From: Gamsiella multidivaricata
Lineage: Eukaryota; Mortierellomycota; Mortierellomycetes; Mortierellales; Mortierellaceae
Length of the DNA stretch: 64,000 nucleotides
Assembly (NCBI RefSeq): GCF_025024155.1
Contig: NW_026251727.1
Location: 1-64,000 of the forward strand
Direction of reading: 5' to 3'
In this document: piece after piece, positions 22,093-31,462 of the stretch
Numbering within the stretch: position 1 is the first letter of the stretch
How the letters are laid out: each line of letters opens with the position of its first letter
The notes under the pieces: generated by a model
Databases searched by the model: none
Told to the model about the DNA's origin: nothing
The model's input: only the letters and a program-made list of their open reading frames with translations
Made by a program: the position numbers and the translations under genes

Positions 22093-22818
22093 ATGGACAA
22101 TCTTTGCCAGGGTTTATTGGTTATTTTATGGGGGTTACTATTTCTCGCTGGTCAGGATGTTCCTGTTTGTCCCGAACAATGGTAGGAGGCGCCATATAAA
22201 TCCCGCGTATTTTCCCGCAAGCCTGCCTCGGTCGTCCTGTTCCTGCTAACTTGATATCTTGATCCTTTGGACTGGCTCTCTCCTGTGTGACTTGATTCGG
22301 CAAATATTCAACTTATGTTTCGATCCGGCATATATGTACGGCTTCCTTACGATGTTACTGCGGCCCTCGAGTGATTTCTGAAGTAAATTATTTAGTCTCC
22401 TCTCTCAATAGTCCCCCCCGTAACCTTAGTGCTGGAGAACGGCTCTGGCAAATCCGAGTGATTGTTCTGAAAAATCTCCTCGTAGCCCACGGTGGTGTAC
22501 GAACCTGAGCAGAATAGAACATTCTCTCAGGAGGGAGCCAATCCCCTGCTGCCCGCGATCCGAAAGGTAATTTATACACGGCCCCCCGTGCCGAAAAACA
22601 ACCGCACCAAGCTGGATCCGAAACTAGGATCCACAGCACTGTTCTCTGGAAGCTTCGCGTGATACTACTGTACCACACAGGCTCGCCCGCCCTGTGTCGG
22701 GCCAGGGTAGCCTTGACCTTGCATTTAAAGAACGCAAGCTTGTCTGCTACCTTGCAATTAAAGGTCGTGCACTTAGAGAATTTACGGTATATGAAGGCTT
22801 AATAACCATGCATTTTAA
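22093..22818. other. No gene recognised
   Basis: There are several short open frames on the minus strand (22388-22678) with no recognisable domain. Confidence 0.4.
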
Positions 22819-22890
22819 GTTCTTGTAGCGTAGTGGTTAGCGCGTCACTCTTACTAAGTGAAGATCGGCGGTTCGAACCCGTCCAGGAAC
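22819..22890 (+). tRNA. tRNA-Val (UAC) or tRNA-derived element
   Basis: A full 72-nt cloverleaf folds by eye. The acceptor GTTCTTG pairs with CAGGAAC (one G-T pair). The D arm is GCG...CGC, and the anticodon stem TCACT pairs with AGTGA around the loop CTTACTA, giving anticodon TAC. The T arm is GGCGG-TTCGAAC-CCGTC with one wobble. The B box GGTTCGAAC is canonical, and T-runs that could terminate pol III lie shortly downstream. Oddly, position 37 (3' of the anticodon) is T rather than a purine. With its location among repeats, this raises the possibility of a pseudogene or a SINE head. CCA is not encoded, as expected. Confidence 0.68.
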
Positions 22891-22934
22891 ACTAGTTCTG
22901 TTTTGCGATTTTTTATCTGTGGAATAATCAATAA

Positions 22935-22988
22935 TGACAACCCGGGTTGTTACTCTTATTTGGCAACCCCTGCACGAATCCCATGTAA
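22935..22988. repeat. Direct repeat, copy 1, with palindromic head
   Basis: It begins GACAACCCGGGTTG, containing the 12-bp palindrome CAACCCGGGTTG, and continues through ATTTGGCAACCCCT to CCATGTAA. It matches 23281-23333 with about 10 mismatches. Confidence 0.8.
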
Positions 22989-23162
22989 AACAAGACTCGT
23001 ATCTTTTGCGAATTTCAAGTCGAAACAACGCGGCGAGAGGTTGAGAACCATTCCTTCCTCCACCTGGCACCCCATGCAACCTTTTGCGACCTTGGGAGAA
23101 GCCTTCTTCATGACGGAAAACAGGATTTTATCGATGACGGATTCAGTGATGACGAAATGGAA

Positions 23163-23445
23163 AATCAGTTACATTGTGGAGTCCTTTAAGAGACTAATGA
23201 CGATCTAGTTTAAAGAGCCGGGGCCAGGTACCGTAAGGACTACTGGCGTAATCGACATTTAAAAAAGGGACAATCTATTTGACAACCCGGGTTGACACTG
23301 CTATTTGGCAACCCCTATACTAACTCCATGTAAGGCCAACATTTTTTAAATGTCGATTACGCCAGTAGTCCTTACGGTACCTGGCCCCGGCTCTTTAAAC
23401 TAGATCGTCATTAGTCTCTTAAAGGACTCCACAATGTAACTGATT
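23163..23445. repeat. Perfect 104-bp inverted repeat (foldback)
   Basis: The arms at 23163-23266 and 23342-23445 are exact reverse complements over 104 bp and enclose a 75-bp spacer. The spacer contains the second copy (23281-23333) of the direct repeat seen at 22935. No ORF is involved. The absence of any mismatch suggests recent origin or ongoing homogenisation. It could be a foldback MITE. Confidence 0.9.
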
Positions 23446-24865
23446 GGAAGAATATAATCTCGCCCTCCCGTAAGATTTTATTCTTACACCCCCTGTGAGA
23501 TTATCCAAAGCACAAAGTAAAATTTTATTCTCACACCCCCCGTAGATAATCTCAAGGGCATATAAAAGAGGCTTTAGTGCTTAAGCACCTGACACCCGCA
23601 CTGCAATTTAGTGCGTTGCCCAGGTGTGTCAAGAGTAGTACATCTTTCTCTCTACCAGTGCGCACTTTTGTACACCTCTCTCTCTATACCAGCCCGCACT
23701 TTTTTCCTTCTGCCCCGACCACGCGCCACCGTACCCAATACGTAATTGTTAATAGATTGCTCTTGCTCCTATCACACATCTAGTCCCATCACCTCAATTC
23801 GTTTAAGGATCCGGATCTTGTAGCTGCTGCATATTCAGCTGAGTCCAGTGTACTATATTACTATGTAAATCTATCACCTCTGAAACTTAATCTAGAGTTG
23901 ATTAATAAATATCGTGTAGATATGTGTTTGGAGACACATCTCTTTCTCACTGACTTCAAAAACCACCATATATTTCAGTAGCCATCGCTTCCTTGATATA
24001 GGCTGTAGTTCAGCTCCGTTCTCTGATATCAGGTGTGTTACACTCTTGGCATACCTGGGCGATGCACTAAATTGCTGATTACCAGTAGTGCGGTGATAAC
24101 GGGGTGTCATACTAGATCTACATGTAGATTCACATATCAGTTTCCTCGTCGCTGGATAATCTACCCCTTTGTCCAGTCCAATAAGAGGCTGGACTGTGCC
24201 AGATTCCACTCTGAAGCTGAATGACGAGGTGCCATGGAAAATAGAAAATAGACAGTCGTTTGTGATCATATTGGAGTAGTACTTTACGGCTCAAAATCAC
24301 TATCGTGGATCTTTGCTAGATTTAGTATGCTATGATGTCATCAGTGCTTCGCCCAGTTTCTACAATATCTCAGTGTACTGTTGACACCGATGCAACTAGT
24401 ATAACCCCTGTCTACGCATAGAACTAGATAGCAGCATTCGCCCCTTTTCACCCTAGATCCTCCGACACCTCAGATACTCCAATCGATTGCAAGCATCCCG
24501 ACGCGTAGGGAGTTACCTAGCTTTCACTATTGTGGAAAATGATAAGCAAGGCGAGACCATGCGCTTTCCCGTCTCTACATCTGCCTAATTTTTATACCGA
24601 TCTACACTCGCTCCATCAAACTGCCATTTTTATTTTACTTTTTTTCAGTTGGAGACATATAACTAGGGGGCCTGAATGTTCCAAAGTGAGGGGCGTCAGA
24701 GCGTGTTCTCTTTCTACTTGTAGAAACCGGACTGGAAGGTCCGGTGTCAGAAGCAGAAGCAGAAGCAGGAGCAGCTTGCACAGCTTGCCCCTGCCCTTGA
24801 CCTGCTGCAATCTGAGCAATAGAGCTCAGGATCCGTTGCTCCATGGCCGTGATCAGCGTGCGCTG

Positions 24866-25509
24866 TTACTCTTGAAGCGCCATGATTTGCATGCGCTGTG
24901 CATGTTGCTGTTGAGCATTTGCAATGCCCAAGTCCCGCATGAACTCTCGGATAGTTGCACCAGCCACTCTTCCTGAATTAAATGTCATTGTAGCCGAAAT
25001 GTCGTTATTGTTGAATATGAGTGCATTGCTGCCGCTAAACGCCTCATCGCCTTTGTCGTTCTCATCATTAACTTCGTCATCAGATGTACCTGAGGCATTG
25101 ACGACCTCCAAATCATCAGGGAGAACTTGAGTGCTGTCAATAAGTTGAAGCCCTGGAACATTAGTCGGGATGTTGGAATGGGTGCAGACCCGTTTGTAAT
25201 GCTTGCTCAGCCTACGCCTTGTCAGGAATGGCTTTCTGCAGACGCAGATGAAAGCCATGCTTCTATCCTCGCGCCTTTCAAATTGGACAAACACATTTAA
25301 AAGGATGTTTTTCACCTGAACTGGCACAGTTGAGTGCAGCCGAAGCAAGTAGTTTTTTTCTGACTTAGTCAATGACGCAGGCCTGTCCTTGTCCCTGACC
25401 GGGAGACCCTGTCAATGCGACGCTCCTGTGTCTGGACCGCCGCTTTCTTGTCCAGCAGTCCCTGAACACAGTTGTAGAATGTAAACTCGTTTCTCTGTGC
25501 CTTGGTCAT
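24866..25509 (-). pseudogene. Broken zinc-finger-like ORF in the 4.7-kb element
   Basis: The reading starts MTKAQRNEFTFYNCVQG at 25509 and runs open to about 25400, then must shift frame to continue as TKSEKNYLLRLHS from about 25372 to a stop at 24866. The second part has FICVCRKPFLTRRR followed by LSKHYKRVCTH, a C-x-C...H...C pattern that could bind zinc, then an acidic segment and a Gln-rich C-terminus (NAQQQHAQRMQ). A TATATAA-rich stretch on the minus strand near 25650-25665 may have been its promoter. The function is unknown; a DNA-binding accessory protein of the element is possible. Confidence 0.5.
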
Positions 25510-27467
25510 TGTAGTTAGCGTAGCGTGTAGTGGAATGCTCGCGAGGAAGGTAATTTGCAACGGTGATGTTGGTTGTAGAGTGTTAGAGTGTGCACAGAGA
25601 AAAAAGTTGCGAGAAAGAGTGCATTTCACCATGTCCTTCACCTTGCATAGAATATATAACTTATATAACTCACCTCATAGTCTACAAGTTCTCTTCTTGA
25701 CCATATCCCCACGGCCAGGCAATCTCGAGCAACGGCCATGTTGTGTCATTCTCTCTCTTCGTCCAATTGGTTTACGCCCATCCGCAGCTTGTCCTTTTGG
25801 AGCTCGTCCTCTTTTCTTTTTCGAAATGTGCAAGGCTGTTTGCATGCAATGCTAGACTTTAAGTCAGGATGATTAGGGTTTGTCTTATGTAAAAAGAAAA
25901 GAAGAGAGAGATTGCTAAATCGCGATGGATAATCAATGGTCATAGGCATCAGCAGCATCGGCAATACCACATATTCACCAGAGTCCGTTATACAAGGCTA
26001 TAGTCTATGGTCTATCCAGACTGGGTATCCGGAGAATGTACTGAGATACGTCTTACTCATAGACTAGATACTCATAAACAATTGCTCTCAGTAAGCTCTT
26101 GATATTCACCTTGTGCATTGTCCAAAGCGCCTTTGCAATTGAGGAACATTTGGAGGTATCACCGCCAGTTCGCATTTTCAATCTTCTTCCATGATGAACT
26201 GAGAAGTGCATCTGGACTTAACTCACATATTTGACACTCCAAAACTAGGAACTAGAGAGATCCATTCAATTTGGCTGTAACCGTTGGATTATTTTTTGAT
26301 ACACAGGACAAGCGCGACGTGTATGGCGCTGTACGAAAGGTCGTTTGTAGCAACCGGCTTCTGAATAATACCTCTGATTGACTAGCAGCCTCGCTGCCTA
26401 CCGTGGTAAGAGGCAACAGGGTAATGCGGTGTAGGGGGTCTAATAACGAGTTCTGTAACTTCTCATTAGTTCTATTTACAATAGGAGATACCGCGCGAAT
26501 AGGACTTCGGCAAGGGTGTGCTTTAGTCACTTACTGGTTCGTGGTGCAGGATCCTCCTTTAGATCGGAATGTATTAACACAAAGGTAAAATAAACTAGAA
26601 GGAAATAGATATGGGGATCTGTTTAGCTAAATGGTACGAGCTAGGACTATATTCCTTTGGGAATAACTGGGGTAGTTGCAAGGAGCTCGCATATGTGATA
26701 TCCGATGAGGTGAGGAGTCGTGACAATGAAGTCCACCCCTCTGGAGTCATTGTATGCCAATATTCACTGATCAGGCCTCGATTGTACCTTTATAATGCCG
26801 TTTCACGAGGGTAAGCCGATGATGGATGCTCAATGAGACGATCAGTGATCGGGGAAGCGCTGCAGGGCAAGTACAATATCTAAATAAGAGCGATTGACGG
26901 TGCAAAGGTGGCGAATGATCAGTATCGACATTCCCTGTTGACTGTATCTCGTTGCGTGGGTTGCTGACGGTGGTAGTCATTATCTATCGTTGATGCGGTG
27001 TTACCCGGACAATCTGGACGAATGTAATGTGTGATACAAACGATTTTTGGAAAGAAGATTCTGGTTCAGGAACCAGACCGTTTATTCTTTTATTCTGGAG
27101 GCGGTGCTCTTCCCCGTGATCTAATATCAACTTTGCGAAGCCAACCGAATGATTCTCATTTACTACACCACAGAATCCATTTGCATAGGTCGATCAAACT
27201 GGGAAAGCCCTCCGCGAGTCTTCTCTGGCATCACTACTCTCAAGACTGGACTCAGCCGAAATCATTGCGGTCTATTCCATCCGCAACAAGATCCGTCGCA
27301 GTCAACAGGAGTTCGTTGTGGTTATGGTTGGTCATTCATATTTTTGCACCTGCCTCTTGCTGTAAAACACGGGGATTGTGTGCAGGCACTTCTTTTGCGT
27401 GATGCAAGGGGACAGTAGGTGCAAGTATAAGATCAGCCTCGTTCTCAAGCGCTGGTTCAAGAAGTAG

Positions 27468-27950
27468 TGGCAGGATCTCGAAGATTTCGAGACGAAAGTT
27501 GGTTCAGAGTTCCTAGTCGCCTATCCGCATTACATCGCCCCCACCAGGATCGAGGATCACCCCGCCAGCACTTGTACGAGGAGTGTGCACACCCTATTCT
27601 CTACAGGGCCCTCGACACCGCAGCCAAGGAAGGAGGAGCGACTGAGGAAGAAGCGGTACGCATATGTCACAGGGATCGCGAGAAAGCTGGCCATCATGGG
27701 GACAGCTGATCCAGCAATTCATGATGAAGCGATACAAACGCTCAACAACCTCTCAATCTCGCTGAAACAGAGACAGGGGCTCATGGAGCTACAGGACGCG
27801 TCTGACAACGAAGCAGGTCTTGGTGTCGCTAAAGACCCACTTGTGGTGGAGCCGAAGGGGCATCCAAGAGCCAAACGCATCAAGAGCACCATCGAGATGT
27901 CACGACCATCCAAAGAATTCCATTCTGCTGAAACAGACCTTGAACAATAA
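27468..27950 (+). pseudogene. Possible Mutator-like transposase C-terminal remnant
   Basis: The open frame follows an in-frame TAG at 27465. It contains basic and helical segments, KRYAYVTGIARKLA and EAIQTLNNLSISLKQRQ, and then PLVVEPKGHPRAKRIKS before the stop. The last motif (P-P-x-x-x-x-KGRP-x-x-KR-type) is typical of the tail after the SWIM zinc finger in fungal and plant Mutator-like transposases. The residues before the TAG (LVLKRWFKK) would also fit. The upstream DDE and SWIM regions are not readable, so the assignment is tentative. Confidence 0.4.
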
Positions 27951-28155
27951 ACTAGTGCTTTTTTTTTAAAAAAACGAGGCCCTGTAGACTATTCCCGTGA
28001 GAATATGGCGCTCACCTCCCCGTGAAAAAAAAAAGTTCGAATTATTCTTACCGGGGTGTGAGAATAACCCGCTTACACCCCTGTAAGATGACAAAACGAG
28101 GGATAATCTCACGGGGGGTGTGAGAATAAAATCTTACGGGGGGGATTATATTCTT

Positions 28156-28444
28156 GATGAAATTGCCAACGCAACCATCCATGCTACTAGTCGATGGCTA
28201 CAGCCGCTCGAGATATTGACTGCAGAATACCCAAATAATGCGATTTCCATAGACTCAGCCGACTTTGAAGCCAGATTGCTTTCACTTTCATTATGGCTAT
28301 CGGCAGTGACTCTTAGTTTATTCGATTCAGCATCGAAAAGCGCATGAATGATGTTATTTTTGTGATTTTTGTGATTTTTGGCATCAACTGATCTTGCTCA
28401 CGGAATACTGGTAATAGCCTGCACGTTCGATAGCCCGGCTCCAT

Positions 28445-28476
<32 letters not shown>

Positions 28477-28732
28477 GGTGGCAACTATACTTTAGCTTCC
28501 TTCATCAACTAATCTTTCTCACGGACTTACCGTCATTAGTATACAACCACGCCATCTAAGCACGGAAGACTGCCCGGCATCATCACCGTCGGTAAGTAGA
28601 TCGGTCGGGAACAATGGAGAGCTTTCTTTCCTTTTTATTTTCTTTTTTGGTGGCAACTGTATATGAGCTTCCTTCATCAACTAATCTGGCTGACGGACTA
28701 CCGACATTAGCAGAGCACGCGCTTCAACTACC
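28156..28732. repeat. Promoter-side duplications upstream of the Crinkler remnant
   Basis: A block of about 62 bp beginning GGTGGCAACT and ending near CATTAG occurs at 28477-28540 and again at 28649-28710. A shorter third copy is at 28382-28416 (CATCAACTGATCTTGCTCACGG). A poly-T tract (28449-28476) precedes the first copy, and a T-rich stretch precedes the second. These look like tandem duplications of the upstream region of the following gene. Confidence 0.75.
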
Positions 28733-29648
28733 ATGGCCACTCTCAAGCTCTTTTGTCTGGTCGATGGGGAACCGTCATCGGGTGCATTTCCTGTTGACAT
28801 TGCCGCAGCAAACACCGTTGGTGACCTCAAGGACGCTATCAAGATCAAAATGACGCCCAAGTTTGACGACATCGCAACAGGTGAGCTCACCCTCTGGCGC
28901 GTCTCCATCCCAGTCTCAGCTGACGATGAGGAGGAGTCACCCATCACACTCGACACTCTGAATAAATCAAAGCCGAAAAGCTCTGGCCAACAGCCAACAC
29001 CTTGGACATCTTCCCCGACATGCCAACCAAGGAGACAGTACATATCATTATTCAGCGGCCTCCGCAAGGTATTACATAATGTATAAATGCAAGCTTTTCA
29101 GCATACACTTGATTGAGTCGCGACACCCAATCTATGAGTCAATTCTAACGTCTCTTTATCATTTTTGTGATGATGACCATGCAGCCATGGGCCCATCTAC
29201 ATCCACTTCAGGTGTGTCTTATTCGAATGAATAAGCTTCTACATTGTCTATGGCGTCTGACAGCCTATTCTAACACTTTTTTTAAATTCAACCTTTGCTT
29301 CTATCATGAACAGATTTTGAGAGGAAGAGGAGAGCCAAAGAATTAAGTTAATGATCCTTTAAGAGTTGGATAAGGATTCATTACATCCTATCCCTGACAG
29401 GTCTTGCTTTATTATTATTATTAGTGCCACCACTTTTAAAAAAGAAGTGGACTGTCAATGGAGCAATCAGATTCGACGAGGCACGGTCAGTTTATTACGT
29501 GGATCCCACCGATAATAAGGAATATAAGGAAATAGTCTACTGAGCGGCGTTGAAGAACGAAATCTCATAATGCTCGTAGGCGCGCGTGCGTCTAGAAAGA
29601 CAACACGGCTATACCGACTTGCACATGAGTTGGCTGAAATGGGTTATC
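28733..29648 (+). pseudogene. Decayed Crinkler (CRN) protein gene
   Basis: The N-terminus MATLKLFCLVDGE, then FPVDI, TVGDLKDAIK and ELTLWRVSIPV, is the ubiquitin-like header of Crinkler effectors. At about 28970 the frame is lost. The expected continuation (LWPTANTLDIFPDMP, then ETVHIIIQRPPQ) lies in another frame and ends at a GT donor near 29070. Short spliced segments follow. The next module is readable from about 29423: PLLKKKWTVNGAIRFDEARS and YVDPTDNKEY, the usual linker before the P-loop NTPase. It then meets an in-frame TGA after EIVY, and a frame change leads into MLVGARASRKTTRLYRLAHE, a Walker A with Arg where Gly is expected. The copy has at least two frame changes and one stop and is not functional as read. 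No downstream effector domain is recognisable; a repeat array follows. Confidence 0.8.
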
Positions 29649-29919
29649 GTAAGTTACTCTTGTCGAATGAATTGTTATCTGCTTATCCAGATGTCCTTAT
29701 GTAATACTAATAATACCTCTGAAATAAATATGTAATGGTTAGTGCGGAGCAAATTCAAAGCAACAACCGCACAACTCCCATGATGCTATTAACCCAAACT
29801 ACATGGTGGTCCCAGTCACCCAGCGGTGAAAACAACCGCAGCCGGGCGGAGACTTCTGTTCACCATAGCCATCCCGAAAGACGGCTCCAGTTTGCAGCAC
29901 CGCCACAACCAGAAGGAAG

Positions 29920-30650
29920 TGGAGAGGTCGTATGGAGAGGTGGATCAATGCCACGAAGACCACTACTGCTACATACCCCAGCGCCCGAGCTCAGTTTATG
30001 AAGCCTCTTATGGACCCAAGGAGCAAACCGGATGCAAAACAGTTCAAAGATCAACAGCACCACCATGAGTCAAGGCGAACCCTAGCCATGGAGAGGTCAT
30101 ATGGAGAGGTGGTCAACGCAAATGCGAAGCGCCACTATTGCAACATGCTCCAGCGCCCGAGCTCAGTTCATGAAGCCTCTCATGGACCCAAGGAGTTGAT
30201 CTCTTCACTGAAATGCGATATGGATCCCTGCTCACATCCCAGCGAGAAGTGGATTTCGAGGACGAACGAGGTCATATGGAGGGTTGTTACTTCTCACCAC
30301 CTTTCTTGTCGCCAACGCCCCTCATGGACCCACGAGACTGACGAAGAGCAATTACTGAATCGAGATGCAGCACCACCATGATACAAGTGCCATGGAGAGG
30401 TCATATGGAGAGGTGGTCAACGCAAATGCGAAGCGTCACTATTGCAACATACCCCAGCGCCCGAGCTCAGTTTATGAAGCCTCTCATGGACCCAAGGAGC
30501 AAACTCGATTGCAGCAGCCCATTATCCAGCACCAACATGGCCAAAAGACCATGGAGAGGTCATATGGAGAGGCGGGTTATCCCACTACTGCTCATAGCCC
30601 CAGCGCCCGAGCTCAGGTCTAATGAGCCTCTCATGGACCCACGGAGGACT
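29920..30650 (+). repeat. Five degenerate ~110-bp repeat units
   Basis: Units begin near 29920, 30089, 30264, 30393 and 30552. The core has GAGAGGTCATATGGAGAGG, a variable part, CCAGCGCCCGAGCTCAG, and CTCATGGACCCAAGGAG. Spacing varies from about 130 to 175 bp, and unit 3 is shortened. Long open frames exist through some units, but no single frame serves all of them. The origin is unknown. Confidence 0.8.
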
Positions 30651-31462
30651 CTGCTCACGTTCAATCCTCGATTTCCGTGCACAACGCCATGCTTTGTTCC
30701 CCTCACGGAGCACCACCATTACCTTATAATGCTGGTCCAGTGTGTCATTCAATCGGCGAGTAGCCCTTGTTGCTGACCAGGAGCGGGTAAATGCAGATGT
30801 GGATGTGGTGTTAAAAGTGAAAGAGAGCCGAGTTGATGTGAAAGTGAAAGGGGAGTTGGTGAACAGGATGGCATGAAGCATGCGACGGGGGAGTGGAAAT
30901 TTGCCACAAACAAAAAAAGATTGACGTCATACTCAGTGATTTGTATTTGAAGAGGTGTAGCGGCTAAGACCTATGCAAACTCTAAAAAATCCATTCCACA
31001 TGTGGGATGAATTCAGGGCAAGGGATATGTGATTCATTATATAAGGGTTACGATTTTTTGTGAGCTCTAAGGGTGGGGTTACGACTTTTTGGCGAGGACT
31101 CTATCTCTGGCTAAAAGAATGGAGTAAACATTGGTTCCCTCCATCGCCTTCTCGATTCATGCCACCTGAAGAGTGGACCTCCTACCATTGACCCACTGTA
31201 TGACGAAGGTGCGTAGGGGGTGCATTTGTGTGTTGTAGTGCCTCGATGGTGACAGTTGGTATTCCCGTCCGACCGGAATGGTGACAAAGCTGTGCAGTGA
31301 TGTTGCCATGGTCGTTGATCTGGATGCAAGAAAAGTTGAGGTCGGGAGTATTTTTGACCAACAGTCGCGAATGTTAGACGCGTCTGATCTGTTTGGTGTG
31401 TTTCACTGACAAGCGCTAATCGATAAAGCATGGCTGGTTATCTCATATCCAACTGATAGACG
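30651..31462. other. No gene recognised
   Basis: A minus-strand frame near 30585-30881 and another at 31111-31431 are open but have no recognisable motif. This is probably the promoter region of the gene at 31463. Confidence 0.4.

Larger units (their letters stand above)
23448..28155. mobile_element. 4.7-kb DNA element with ~55-59-bp terminal inverted repeats
   Basis: The left end 23448-23506 and the right end 28101-28155 are inverted copies. Both read AAGAATATAATC, then a C-rich patch, CCGTAAGATTTTATTCT, ACACCCCC and GTGAGATTATCC, with a 3-4-nt gap and a few substitutions. Related subterminal motifs (TCTCACACCCCCCGT and similar) recur at 23520-23550 and 28050-28090. Inside are a minus-strand frameshifted zinc-finger-like ORF and a plus-strand remnant that may be a Mutator-like transposase C-terminus. 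No intact transposase and no clear target-site duplication were found, so it is probably non-autonomous or decayed. Class assignment is open (MULE-like is my best guess). Confidence 0.7.

Noticed and set aside
22837..23079. Minus-strand frame ending in RVRTADLHLVRVTR
   Set aside because: That tail is the classic false translation of a tRNA gene; the tRNA-like cloverleaf explains it.
23577..23783. Plus-strand frame after a TATAAAAG motif
   Set aside because: The TATA-like sequence is suggestive, but the following frame is short and has no recognisable domain.
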